Shown here in pieces: positions 41,658-50,665 of a stretch of DNA of 64,000 nucleotides. The DNA lies in the NCBI GenBank assembly GCA_947494205.1, contig CANLUH010000007.1:62001-126000 (forward strand). Direction: 5' to 3'. The first letter of the stretch is position 1. Each line of letters begins with the position of its first letter. The translations under genes and the position numbers were made by a program. The notes beneath the pieces were generated by a model. That model worked only from the letters and a program-made list of their open reading frames with translations. It had not been told where the DNA came from and searched no databases. This stretch comes from an uncultured Flavobacteriaceae bacterium. Lineage in GTDB: Bacteria; Bacteroidota; Bacteroidia; Flavobacteriales; Flavobacteriaceae.

Positions 41658-42818
41658 TTGATTTCTAAACCCGAATACATTTACATAGCTTTCGATTTGT
41701 TTCCGTCTCAAAAAGGAGCTGCTACACATATAAATCATTGTTTAAAAGCATTACAGAATACTTATAAAACGGGGTTGTTAATCTGTCTAGGCAATGAAGA
41801 TATGCCTACATTTCAATACGATAAAGAACGTCGATTATATGTTTATCGTTGGAAGGAAAAAATTGTAAATTTCTTAGAACGCACACAAGCATTTCAGAAA
41901 AAAGTAAAAGCGCTTCTACTATCCGATTTATGTACAGATATTAAGTTAGTCCATTTTAGAGATATTTGGGGCGGGCTTCCTGTTCTTAACACTATAAATA
42001 AACAAACTCAAAAAACAGTTTTCGAAATTAATGCGTTTGCTTCAATAGAGCTACCCAATAGATATCCAAATATTAGTCAATCGGTTATAGCAAAAATTAA
42101 AACGATTGAACAGTTTTGTGTAACCAATTGCACAGCGATTATTACCCCTTCAAAAGTAACTAAACAGTACATTTTAAATACTTATAAAACTAAAGCATCA
42201 TTAAATGTAATCCCTAATGGTGTTACTATTTATAAAACTAAAAAAATAAGCCAAAATTCAAGACCTTATATTTTATATTTTGGAGCCATGCAAAAATGGC
42301 AAGGCATTAAAACATTATTTAAAGCCTTAAAAGAATTGGAAGACTTAAATGTAAGATTAATGATTTGTGCTTCGGTTTCAGAAAAAAGAACTGCTCCACA
42401 AAGAACTTTAGCAGAAACTATTGGTGTAGCTGATAAAATAGACTGGTTTTACGAATTAAATAAGGAAACTTTGGCTGTTAAAATTACTAATGCTTTATAT
42501 ACTGTTGCACCATTAGCGTTATGTAACAGAAACTTAATACAAGGCTGTAACCCACTGAAAATAATAGAATCTATAGCTTACGGCATTCCAGTAATAGCGT
42601 CTAATATACCTGTTGTTAAAGAACTTATAGAAGATAACGAAACAGGGTTTTTAGTAGCTTCGGACAGACCTGAAGCATTAGGTCGGAAAATGAGAGCCTT
42701 AATTGAACAGCCTGAGCAATTACAAAATGTAGGCGAAAAAGGCAAAAAACACATTCTAGAGAATTATCTTTGGGAACATCAAGAACAAAACATGAAAACA
42801 CTATATCTTAATCTATAA
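41658..42818 (+). CDS. Glycosyltransferase family 4 protein
   Basis: 386 aa, GT-B fold. The N-terminal domain begins 'YIYIAFDLFPSQKGAATHINHCLKAL' (acceptor-side loop). The C-terminal donor-binding domain has 'PYILYFGAMQKWQGIKTLFKAL' and the E-x7-E type motif 'NPLKIIESIAYGIPVIASNIPVVKELI'. It transfers a sugar from an activated donor, probably to a surface glycan or lipid. It starts at TTG (41658), because no ATG precedes the conserved N-terminal loop. It leads a six-gene cluster on the + strand (next gene 3 bp away). Confidence 0.87.
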   Translation: MISKPEYIYIAFDLFPSQKGAATHINHCLKALQNTYKTGLLICLGNEDMPTFQYDKERRLYVYRWKEKIVNFLERTQAFQKKVKALLLSDLCTDIKLVHFRDIWGGLPVLNTINKQTQKTVFEINAFASIELPNRYPNISQSVIAKIKTIEQFCVTNCTAIITPSKVTKQYILNTYKTKASLNVIPNGVTIYKTKKISQNSRPYILYFGAMQKWQGIKTLFKALKELEDLNVRLMICASVSEKRTAPQRTLAETIGVADKIDWFYELNKETLAVKITNALYTVAPLALCNRNLIQGCNPLKIIESIAYGIPVIASNIPVVKELIEDNETGFLVASDRPEALGRKMRALIEQPEQLQNVGEKGKKHILENYLWEHQEQNMKTLYLNL

Positions 42819-42821
42819 TAC

Positions 42822-43730
42822 ATGTTTGATAAAGATTTAAAAATAGACGGCAAACTATTAAAAAAACAAAAAAGCATTAGAGCAAGACGCCCTAGTGAAT
42901 ACTGGTTATTATTTTTTAAAAAATATATACTTGTAAAACGACCAGCGCCTTTTAGACTCCGATACTTACTTTTTGCAATACCTGTATTAATACTAATTAT
43001 CTTTTTAGTTTTTGATATTGTTGATGTTGACCCTGGAGATGTGGTTCCAATATTTGTAATAAGTATTTTTGTAAGTGTTTTTGCAAATATCTTTCTATCT
43101 CAAGCTTTCGATAAAAATAGCTTTATAGACGTACACACTTATAATGAATTAGCAAAATTCATTATAGATATTAAAGGAGATATTTACAGAAACTTAATTA
43201 ATCTAAAATTAAATTTCGATGTATTAGAACAAAATAAATATGAACTTTCCCCTTCAAAAATAGGTCTAAACAATACCGGACAAACTAAATACTATGCTTA
43301 CCAAGTAGAGCGCTTTAATGCAGGTGTCATGTTAAAAGATGGTAGCTTGTGTAACGTTGCATTGCATCAAGTATCTGTAAAAGTAAAAACAACAAAACGA
43401 CGTAGCAGCGGAAAATTAAAAACCAAATATAAATTTAAACACAAATTATTCTATAGTCTAGCCATAAAACTGAAACTATCTGATTATAAAAGTATAAGTG
43501 AAGACAAATTAAAATTCTTACAGGATGTATATACAGTAACCATGCAAAAGGATCATAATTTAGTTATAATAAAAGTAAAACATAAAGAAAAATTAAGAGA
43601 AGTAAATACCTCAGTTTCCACTCTTAATAAAAGAAGCACCTCTGTTTACACAAAAATGTTAAGCTATTTAATTGATAAACAAGTCATCGTGTCTAAAAAT
43701 ACAAATGCGTTATTATCTCAAAAAAACTAG
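42822..43730 (+). CDS. Uncharacterised membrane protein of the glycosyltransferase cluster
   Basis: 302 aa. A basic N-terminus (1-50) is followed by two adjacent membrane helices ('YLLFAIPVLILIIFLVFDIV', 'VVPIFVISIFVSVFANIFL', about 48-92). The rest is a 210-residue, lysine-rich, probably cytoplasmic or periplasmic domain with beta strands. No family recognised. Gaps of 3 and 4 bp to the neighbours show it is part of the glycosyltransferase operon; it might anchor or help the transferases. Confidence 0.65.
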   Translation: MFDKDLKIDGKLLKKQKSIRARRPSEYWLLFFKKYILVKRPAPFRLRYLLFAIPVLILIIFLVFDIVDVDPGDVVPIFVISIFVSVFANIFLSQAFDKNSFIDVHTYNELAKFIIDIKGDIYRNLINLKLNFDVLEQNKYELSPSKIGLNNTGQTKYYAYQVERFNAGVMLKDGSLCNVALHQVSVKVKTTKRRSSGKLKTKYKFKHKLFYSLAIKLKLSDYKSISEDKLKFLQDVYTVTMQKDHNLVIIKVKHKEKLREVNTSVSTLNKRSTSVYTKMLSYLIDKQVIVSKNTNALLSQKN

Positions 43731-43734
43731 TATT

Positions 43735-44163
43735 ATGAATTGTGAACAAAAATCTGGGATATTTTTAAATATAAAATGTAGTAATACTGCTGAACACGAA
43801 TGTGATACTTGCGAAAAACAAATTTGTAAAATTCATGTACATCGTTATAATGACAAAGATCTTTGCGAGAATTGTTATTGGGAAACATACATTTACACTA
43901 CAGAACGTGTAACAAATGATTACGATCACCATAATGAAACCACAATTATTGGGTTTCCTACAGGAGGTACTGGTGGTACAGCAAGTAATAATAGTGATAG
44001 CAATCCTACTGGTTTTGAAGAAGGTTTTGGAGGCGGTGAGTTTGGTGGCGGCGGTGCTACTGGGAGCTGGACAGAAGGCGATGCCCAAAGTTTTAATGAT
44101 ACTTCTACAGATACCAACGGCGGACTTTTAGGTGGAACAGATAGCACTTTCTTTTACAGCTAA
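43735..44163 (+). CDS. Cys/His-rich putative zinc-binding protein with Gly-rich tail
   Basis: 142 aa from the ATG at 43735. The longer frame to 43672 lies within the preceding gene and is rejected. The first 50 residues contain Cys3, Cys15, His21, Cys23, Cys26, Cys31, His34, His36, Cys44 and Cys47, a B-box or treble-clef-like double zinc site. The rest is a low-complexity Gly/Ser/Thr/Asn tail with 'GFGGGEFGGGGATG'. Function unknown. It is unusual to find such a protein inside a glycosyltransferase operon. Confidence 0.6.
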   Translation: MNCEQKSGIFLNIKCSNTAEHECDTCEKQICKIHVHRYNDKDLCENCYWETYIYTTERVTNDYDHHNETTIIGFPTGGTGGTASNNSDSNPTGFEEGFGGGEFGGGGATGSWTEGDAQSFNDTSTDTNGGLLGGTDSTFFYS

Positions 44164-44167
44164 ACCT

Positions 44168-45280
44168 ATGACGATTCTTTGGTTTACCGAAAATTATCCA
44201 CCAAATAAAGGGGGGATGTCTAGAAGTTGTGATCGTATTATTACAAACTTGAGGCAGCATCATACCATTCATATTTACCATTTTACTAATAAAGAAAAAC
44301 CATTTACAACAACAGCAAATAGTGGTGGCACCTATACTGCAGTTCCTGTTTTTGAAGATAGCTCGCATAGCCTAAACATGTTATGGGCCTATGTAAATAA
44401 ACAACAGCAAATGTTAGAGAGTTCTTTAATAGTGTCTTACGGAAGTCATTTAGCGTTAAAAGGATTAGCTTTAATCTCTAAATGGTTAGAAAAACCATTA
44501 TTAACCTGTATAAGAGGAAACGATTTTGACAATGTTATATTCTCACAACGAAAACAAGATTTACTATATGCTTTAGAGCATTCTGCGGCAATAGCCTGTG
44601 TTAGTAAAGAAAAAGTGAAACGTATAAAAACCATGGAAATTAATGAGCATGTGTATTTTACACCTAATGCTATTCACTTTTCAGACTGGCAGGTTTTAAA
44701 ATCGGATATTGCTTTAGCTAAAGACTTAAAACAAGAGCTACCTTCTGGAAAAACAATTATTGGTTTAATTGGCTACTTAAAACAAAAAAAAGGCGTTGAT
44801 TTCTTTATTAATACATTACAAAAATCGGTATTACGAAACAGTGTACATTTAAGAATTGTTGGAGAAATAGAACCACATATTGAAGCCCTATTAATAAAAA
44901 ATAACATATCGTATTCTAAAGTCATACCAGAAAGTAAAACACAGCTAATCGCTAACTATCTGTTGTGTAATGCTATTGCTATTCCATCTATTTACGATGG
45001 CATGCCAAATGTGTTATTTGAAGCAGCAGCGCTTAATGTACCTATAATAGCTTCAAAAGCTGGAGGAATACCAGATGTATTAACTAGTGAAACGTCATTC
45101 TTGTTTAATACCTTGTCTGAAATTAGTTTGCTCGACACTCTTTCAGAATATAATGCTGCAACACCAGAAGTACGTATAGAAAAGAGTAACGCTTTAAAAT
45201 TACATATTAAACACAATTTTACTCCATTAAAAGAGACTAACAATTATTTAAATATCTTTAAACAGATTATAAAAAACTAA
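44168..45280 (+). CDS. Glycosyltransferase family 4 protein
   Basis: 370 aa from the ATG at 44168, 4 bp after the previous stop. 'ILWFTENYPPNKGGMSRSCDRIITNL' is the N-terminal GT4 pattern; 'IIGLIGYLKQKKGVDFFINTL' and 'IPSIYDGMPNVLFEAAALNVPIIASKAGGIPDVL' form the donor-binding C-terminal domain with the E-x7-E motif. It is the second GT4 enzyme of the cluster and acts on an unknown surface glycan. Confidence 0.88.
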   Translation: MTILWFTENYPPNKGGMSRSCDRIITNLRQHHTIHIYHFTNKEKPFTTTANSGGTYTAVPVFEDSSHSLNMLWAYVNKQQQMLESSLIVSYGSHLALKGLALISKWLEKPLLTCIRGNDFDNVIFSQRKQDLLYALEHSAAIACVSKEKVKRIKTMEINEHVYFTPNAIHFSDWQVLKSDIALAKDLKQELPSGKTIIGLIGYLKQKKGVDFFINTLQKSVLRNSVHLRIVGEIEPHIEALLIKNNISYSKVIPESKTQLIANYLLCNAIAIPSIYDGMPNVLFEAAALNVPIIASKAGGIPDVLTSETSFLFNTLSEISLLDTLSEYNAATPEVRIEKSNALKLHIKHNFTPLKETNNYLNIFKQIIKN

Positions 45281-45285
45281 AAACC

Positions 45286-45891
45286 ATGATAGCCATAACC
45301 AACCATTTTAAAAGACTAAGCATTATAGTACTTGCTACATTAGCTATTAGCTGTAATACAGATACTAAAAAAACGAATACAGATCCAGAAACCAAAGTAC
45401 CACCAGTTTCTAGTACGACTTCTACAACGCAAAGCCCGTTAACCGACACTGGAGTTGTTGGTTATACCTCAAAGCAGACTAAAGCAGATAAGAAAAAGTA
45501 TTACGATAAAAATAATAGCGTTGTTTATGAAATAAAATATAAGCCAGATGGATTTAAACTGAGAACAGCTTCTTCTAAACTGTTATGGAAAATTAAACTT
45601 TACGATAATAAAATTAAGCTTAGTGATAATGAGGAAAATGAGAATCCTTATGAAATTAAAGTAGTTAACGCTAACGAAGCGAAGCTAGTAAGAGGCGATA
45701 TTAAAATTGCAAGAACAACATATAATTTAAATGCACAAATACAAACAGTAAAGCACGAAGACAACTCTAAAGCAAGTGTTTCTGCAAAAGTACCTTATTC
45801 CTATAGTAATGCTTTAGTAAAAGCGATTAGTGAAATCCCAGCAGATCAGCAACAAATTATTATTAGCGAATTAAAAGCAAAAGGCTATTAA
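45286..45891 (+). CDS. Lipoprotein of unknown function in the glycosyltransferase cluster
   Basis: 201 aa. The lipobox 'LAISC' gives lipidated Cys23, followed by a Thr/Ser/Pro-rich linker (about 25-60) and a beta-rich domain ('YEIKYKPDGFKLRTASSKLLWKIKLYDNKIKLSDN'). No family recognised. It starts 5 bp after the transferase stop and overlaps the next gene by 1 bp, so it belongs to the same transcript. It is probably anchored in the inner leaflet of the outer membrane. Confidence 0.7.
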   Translation: MIAITNHFKRLSIIVLATLAISCNTDTKKTNTDPETKVPPVSSTTSTTQSPLTDTGVVGYTSKQTKADKKKYYDKNNSVVYEIKYKPDGFKLRTASSKLLWKIKLYDNKIKLSDNEENENPYEIKVVNANEAKLVRGDIKIARTTYNLNAQIQTVKHEDNSKASVSAKVPYSYSNALVKAISEIPADQQQIIISELKAKGY

Positions 45892-46715
45892 TGCATTTAT
45901 TTTATGTTCAGGGTGGTGGTTTAGGGCATTTAACTCGGACAGATAAACTTATTCGCTTTCTAGGTATAAACGCTAAAGATGTTGTAATTATAACACCATC
46001 GCAGTTTATACATCATTTTAAACAGTATACTTTTATTACTCTGTCTTGGGATGATACTGTTAAACAATGGGCAGATATTGTAAATAATACCATAGCAACT
46101 AATACTGTAAATTCTTTTTATGTAGATACTTTTCCACTGGGTATAAAAGGGGAACTTATTCCTATTTACAAGCGTTTTAAAACACTTAATTACATTTATG
46201 TAGTACGTGTTTTAAAATGGGAATTCTATTTAAGTAACATGATCGAATTGTTTCGACCTCATTTTAATACTGCTTTAGTCTTAGAAACTATCTACGATAA
46301 GCATTATCATTGGATTGAAGCTGCCTCTAAAACGATTACAGAAATTGATACATTACAATTATATAATAGCAATAATCATAAACCTTTAATAGATTCTCCA
46401 TACTATTTAGTAGTACATTCTGGAGATTCTAAAGCTGTTTTAGAATTGTGTAAAAAAGTAGCAGAAGAATTAAAAGACAATACCATTCCTGTTTTTGTAA
46501 TCACTCAAGTAGATGTAACAATTAATGATTCTAGATTTATAGTAAAACCAAAATTATATCCAGTATCCCAATACTTTAAGTATGCTAAACATATTTTTAC
46601 AGGCGCTGGTTTTAATTTAATTAATGAATTAAAATCCTATAAAAATAAACATACTGTTTATGCTTTTAATAAGCTGTATGATGACCAGGTTTTTAGAAAG
46701 CAACAAAGTAGTTAA
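45891..46715 (+). CDS. MurG/GT28-like glycosyltransferase domain protein
   Basis: 274 aa. It starts 'LFYVQGGGLGHLTRTDKLIRFL', the Gly-rich loop of GT28/UDP-glycosyltransferases, and has 'YAKHIFTGAGFNLINELKSYKNKHTVYAF', the donor-binding strand-loop-helix. It is shorter than MurG (about 350 aa), so it may be a reduced enzyme. It ends the cluster; the next gene is convergent, with 1 bp between the stops. Confidence 0.72.
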   Translation: MHLFYVQGGGLGHLTRTDKLIRFLGINAKDVVIITPSQFIHHFKQYTFITLSWDDTVKQWADIVNNTIATNTVNSFYVDTFPLGIKGELIPIYKRFKTLNYIYVVRVLKWEFYLSNMIELFRPHFNTALVLETIYDKHYHWIEAASKTITEIDTLQLYNSNNHKPLIDSPYYLVVHSGDSKAVLELCKKVAEELKDNTIPVFVITQVDVTINDSRFIVKPKLYPVSQYFKYAKHIFTGAGFNLINELKSYKNKHTVYAFNKLYDDQVFRKQQSS

Positions 46716-46716
46716 A

Positions 46717-47883
46717 CTATTGCAACTTTAAACTATTTAGTATAAAATCGAAATTTTTGTTAGAATTGCTATTCGTTAAATACGCGTCGGTATAATGTTT
46801 AGAAGGCTTAGCTAAACCTAAAGCCTGCATTTTTTCTATAACGTCTTTATATTCTAAAGTGACTTTTCCAGTTAATAACACATTTAAGTCGTTACCAGCT
46901 TTAGCGTGATTATAGATTTTGTTTAATCCTGTTAAATACAGATAATCCTTAGTAAAACCTCCTCCTCTGTGTATGCGCAAGGTTATAATATAGGCTTTGT
47001 CTCTGTTTAGTTTGTATTGGTTATGCAATAAATCGAAAGTTGCTTGAAAACTATATCCTTTTGCTAGAGAATCGGCAGCAATTACTCTATAGGCCAATTC
47101 TTTTAGTCTGTTAATAGTTAAACAGTCTGACATATACTCTGAATAAACTGCTAAACCTTCTTGTGTTTCTACATTATTAGGTAAACCATTAGAGAATATT
47201 TTTAAAGGCTGTTCTAAAGCATTAAACGTTGTTACTAAATGCACTCCAATTTCATGATTAGCTAAAACCTTTAATTGGTTTTTACTATACTTATGGTTTT
47301 TACGCAGTACCAGTGTTTTTTGATTATTCAACACCATGGCAGCAGCAGAAATATTAGTCGATTTCTTTATTGCAAATTCAAAATCGTAACGCTTTGCATA
47401 ATCTTCAAAATAAGCAATCGCATCATCTGCAGTGTACATTGGTAATAAATCTTCTTCGAAGTCACCATCATCGAAACGTAAAATGAATTTGGCATTTTCT
47501 ATATCGCATTCTGTTGGTGTACCAAAGCTTTTTAGGCTGTTATAATAGAACTTTTTCCCTAAACCTATAGTTTCAATACATTCTATTAACCCTGAGTATT
47601 CATAGATAACGTCTTTATAAAGATTACGAATATCTGCATCTTCTATACCTTCTAGTTTTTGAGAGAATAGTTTTCTGTGTAGTTTATAACCATCGAATTT
47701 AATTTTTGGATATTTAAATTGTGGGCTATAAGAATATTTAGAAGAAAAAAACTGTTTCTTCTCACTTTCAATATTTAAAGGATTTATATAATTGAGTAAC
47801 TCTATTCTCTGCACCAAATGGTGTAGATAGTTATCAATTTTAAATACATCTTCGTAGGCTCTTACAACATCTTCAGTTATCAT
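46717..47883 (-). CDS. QEGLA-motif protein (DUF1704, MATCAP-like metallopeptidase family)
   Basis: 388 aa. The metal-binding motif 'NHEIGVHLVT' (H-E-x-x-x-H) and the name-giving 'TQEGLAVYSEYMSD' are present, with 'LRIHRGGGFTKDYLYLTGL' near the end. Members are annotated as flavohemoglobin expression-modulating proteins; the eukaryotic relatives (MATCAP) are carboxypeptidases, so a peptidase role is likely. It is the last gene of a four-gene operon with N-formylglutamate amidohydrolase, sulfurtransferase and an ATP-grasp ligase. The substrate could be a gamma-glutamyl-type peptide. Confidence 0.87.
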   Translation of the reverse strand: MITEDVVRAYEDVFKIDNYLHHLVQRIELLNYINPLNIESEKKQFFSSKYSYSPQFKYPKIKFDGYKLHRKLFSQKLEGIEDADIRNLYKDVIYEYSGLIECIETIGLGKKFYYNSLKSFGTPTECDIENAKFILRFDDGDFEEDLLPMYTADDAIAYFEDYAKRYDFEFAIKKSTNISAAAMVLNNQKTLVLRKNHKYSKNQLKVLANHEIGVHLVTTFNALEQPLKIFSNGLPNNVETQEGLAVYSEYMSDCLTINRLKELAYRVIAADSLAKGYSFQATFDLLHNQYKLNRDKAYIITLRIHRGGGFTKDYLYLTGLNKIYNHAKAGNDLNVLLTGKVTLEYKDVIEKMQALGLAKPSKHYTDAYLTNSNSNKNFDFILNSLKLQ

Positions 47884-48713
47884 TATTTTGAATGTCTTTT
47901 ATAAAATGCATTGGCGTGGGTTACAATACGACTTCTAAGCTGTTCTTCTACTGCTGCAACAACTTCAGGATACATAATGTAATTGTATTCATCGCAATAC
48001 ACTTTGGCGATTTCGGTTGCCAAAACTAAGGTATTTTTAAAGTTCTGCGAAATGAATTTTAAGAAAAACCCATTTCCTTGAAACGTATCATTGATTTTTG
48101 AAGTCGATTTAATACCATTTGGCAAATGCAATTCGCTTAAACTTTGTCTCCAAGTTTCTATATCACCACCAAATCGCGTGTTATCTACATTGGCAGTACC
48201 TAAATTCCAAGTGGGTACTTCCCTATCCCATCGTTTCCAGTTATAACTGTGCATATCGTAAACGATTGCAATACCAAATTTAGATTCCACTTTTTGTATT
48301 AACGTTTGCACTACTTTATAAAACGCATTATGTTTCTCTAAAGACTTCTGTTTTTTTGCTTCTGGCAGTGGTGTTTTCCAAAGTTGTTTTCCCCAAGCAT
48401 CTGTATATATTGCAGTTTCTGGCGCACGATTTAAATCGTATTCAAAACGCGAATCGCAACCAGCAATAACTATAGGGTGTGAAATAACCATGTTTTTGGT
48501 TTCTGGATCTTCTTCGTACCAACGATCGTATTCGGTATGCAAACAATTATCCCAAAGATCTTTTCTAAACTGATGTCCATCGTGTACTGCACCACAAACA
48601 TAAGGCACGTAATCTTCAATTTTTAATGTAAAAGAATAATCGCTAGAAACGGCATGAAACGTTTCTTCTGCTTCAATTTTAGATATGATTTGTTCTATGG
48701 TTAGTCTCTGCAT
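47883..48713 (-). CDS. N-formylglutamate amidohydrolase family protein
   Basis: 276 aa. Family motifs: 'VCGAVHDGHQFRKDLWD' near 35-50, 'DCLHTEYDRWYEEDP', 'AGCDSRFEYDLNRAPE' (Arg/Asn after a charged run) and 'IVYDMHSYNWKR' (His in the metal site). These zinc enzymes hydrolyse N-formyl or N-acyl glutamate and, in some relatives, other amide bonds. Stop and start of this and the QEGLA gene overlap by 1 bp. It sits between a sulfurtransferase and DUF1704. Confidence 0.85.
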   Translation of the reverse strand: MQRLTIEQIISKIEAEETFHAVSSDYSFTLKIEDYVPYVCGAVHDGHQFRKDLWDNCLHTEYDRWYEEDPETKNMVISHPIVIAGCDSRFEYDLNRAPETAIYTDAWGKQLWKTPLPEAKKQKSLEKHNAFYKVVQTLIQKVESKFGIAIVYDMHSYNWKRWDREVPTWNLGTANVDNTRFGGDIETWRQSLSELHLPNGIKSTSKINDTFQGNGFFLKFISQNFKNTLVLATEIAKVYCDEYNYIMYPEVVAAVEEQLRSRIVTHANAFYKRHSK

Positions 48714-48717
48714 AGTA

Positions 48718-49557
48718 TTAAGCTGTTAAACTCCCATACTCCGTCCAAGAGCCATCATAAACTCTTGTGTTTTTATAGTCTGCTAGTGTTGCTGCTAAAT
48801 CTAGTACACAAGCTGTTATACCAGATCCGCAGGTAAATACTAAATTTGTATTAGTATCTGGAATAAGAGTATAGAATATATTCTGTAATTGGTTTTTGTC
48901 TTTTAATTTTCCGTTTTCCAAACAATTAGCAAATGGCAAGTTTTTGGAATTAGGAATGGTACCACTTCGTAATCCCGCTCTAGGTTCTGGCACTTCGCAA
49001 TTAAAACGATTAGATGCACGTGCATCTAAAATAAGTGTGTTTGTTTGTTTTGAAAGTGTTTCTAAATCTTCAAAATACACCACATATTCTGGTTTAAAGC
49101 GAGCCACGAAATTTCCTAGAGTTTTTTTATAACCTTGTTTTGGTTCTGTTTTAAACCCTTGATGTTGCCATTCTGGTAATCCGCCGTTTAATATCGCTAT
49201 ATTAGTGTAACCGAAAACTTTAAATAGCCACCATACTCTAGCACTAGAGTAAATGCCTTTATCATCGTAAATAACAATGGCACTATCATTATTAATACCT
49301 AATTTTCTTGCTTCAGTTTGAAACTGTGTTTCCGATGGAATCGTGTTTGGGAATGCTCCCGATGCATCACTAAAAGCTTTCTTTATATCGAAAAACTGAG
49401 TTTTTGGTATCTGAGCTTCAGATAATTCTGAAGTGTTACCAACTACTTTTGGTATACTTGCATCAAATACTAATAGATTCTCTACTTGTAAATGAGTGTT
49501 TAGCCATTCCGCAGAAACAACAGGTGTTTTAATTTCTATTTTCGAGGTTTCCTTCAA
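48718..49557 (-). CDS. sseA: Sulfurtransferase (3-mercaptopyruvate/thiosulfate type)
   Basis: 279 aa, two rhodanese domains. The N-terminal one lacks the active Cys; the C-terminal one has 'VFTCGSGITACVLDLAA', the CG-S-G-V/I-T loop of 3-mercaptopyruvate sulfurtransferases, with the catalytic Cys near 247. 'DARASNRFNCEVPEPRAGLRSGTIPNSKNLPF' is the linker typical of SseA. It moves a sulfane sulfur to an acceptor such as thioredoxin or cyanide. It lies 6 bp after the ATP-grasp gene. Confidence 0.9.
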   Translation of the reverse strand: MKETSKIEIKTPVVSAEWLNTHLQVENLLVFDASIPKVVGNTSELSEAQIPKTQFFDIKKAFSDASGAFPNTIPSETQFQTEARKLGINNDSAIVIYDDKGIYSSARVWWLFKVFGYTNIAILNGGLPEWQHQGFKTEPKQGYKKTLGNFVARFKPEYVVYFEDLETLSKQTNTLILDARASNRFNCEVPEPRAGLRSGTIPNSKNLPFANCLENGKLKDKNQLQNIFYTLIPDTNTNLVFTCGSGITACVLDLAATLADYKNTRVYDGSWTEYGSLTA

Positions 49558-49563
49558 AATACA

Positions 49564-50604
49564 TTATTTACTGTCTTCAACTGTTTTACGTAAACGAGAA
49601 CGTCTATTAAAGGCTTCAAGATTATCTAACACCTTACTTTCTAAGAAGTCTATTACTTTTTCTTCAACTTTATATTTGTTTTTATAAACTTTATTAATGT
49701 ATGTAATCCCTCCTGGAGACATTACATTAACTTCTACTAGTTTCCCTCCAATAACATCTAAGCCAACAAAGTACAAACCATCTTTAACCAGTTTAGGCCC
49801 TATTTGTTTACATAATGCTTTTTCAACTTTAGTTAATGAGTGTCTTTGCACACTTCCACCTGCCGACACATTAGAACGGTGATCATCGCTTCCTGGTACT
49901 CGTTTCATGGCCCCTACAGGTTCACCGTTAAGTAACAAAATACGTACATCGCCTTGATCTGCGCCTTCTATATAATCTTGTAGAATAACGTAATTTGAGC
50001 TACCATCTGCACCATTAATGTAAAAATCTAATAATGAGTTAATATTACTCATCGCAGATTTTTCTATTAAAATAACTCCTGAACCTCCAAAACCATTTAA
50101 TGGCTTTAAAATCATTTTGTCTGCTTTAGATTCTTTAATTTGCTGTACTAAATACTTTTTGTTTTTAGAAACATGCGTGTTAGGTATAATATTGCTGTGC
50201 GCATCTCCAAAAGCTGCTGTGTACAGTTTATTGTTAGCTTCTCGCATACCTTGTAAAGAATTTACAATAAAGACATCGTCTTTTACCGAATCTAAAAAGT
50301 TAAGCATTATAGGGTCTAACGGTGGGTTTGCTCTAAAGAAAATAGTATCGAACCCCGCTAAAGGCAACATTTCTTCTCTTAAATCTGCTTTTTTATAAAA
50401 TGCTTTTAATGTTGAGGGGACTTTATCCATTCTACCAACTACTGTACAAAATGCATTGGTTACACTATTTCGTATGGTTAAATTTGCGGGTGTACACAAT
50501 GCTACACCATGACCTCGTTTTACACATTCTTTTATTAATGCCAAACTTGTGTCATTTTCTGGATCTATTTCCTCCCATGGGTACATTAAAAAGCAAACAT
50601 TCAT
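49564..50604 (-). CDS. ATP-grasp ligase, glutathione synthase (GshB)-like
   Basis: 346 aa. The N-terminal 'FLMYPWEEIDPENDTSLALIKECVKRGH' and 'DTIFFRANPPLDPIMLNFLDSV' match GshB. The ATP-grasp domain has 'KMILKPLNGFGGSGVILIEK' and 'VEVNVMSPGGITYINKVY'. GshB joins gamma-glutamylcysteine and glycine. Bacteroidota rarely have a classical GshA/GshB pair, and no GshA is seen here, so the product may be another peptide or thiol. It is the first gene of the operon 50604-46717. Confidence 0.88.
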   Translation of the reverse strand: MNVCFLMYPWEEIDPENDTSLALIKECVKRGHGVALCTPANLTIRNSVTNAFCTVVGRMDKVPSTLKAFYKKADLREEMLPLAGFDTIFFRANPPLDPIMLNFLDSVKDDVFIVNSLQGMREANNKLYTAAFGDAHSNIIPNTHVSKNKKYLVQQIKESKADKMILKPLNGFGGSGVILIEKSAMSNINSLLDFYINGADGSSNYVILQDYIEGADQGDVRILLLNGEPVGAMKRVPGSDDHRSNVSAGGSVQRHSLTKVEKALCKQIGPKLVKDGLYFVGLDVIGGKLVEVNVMSPGGITYINKVYKNKYKVEEKVIDFLESKVLDNLEAFNRRSRLRKTVEDSK

Positions 50605-50665
50605 AATTTTTATTTATAATTTGGTTAGGTTAATAAAGTTAAAAATAAAAAAACAACTTTAGATA

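Noticed and set aside
43765-44147. Antisense frames across the Gly-rich zinc protein and neighbours
   Set aside because: Low-complexity mirror images of the real + strand gene at 43735-44163.
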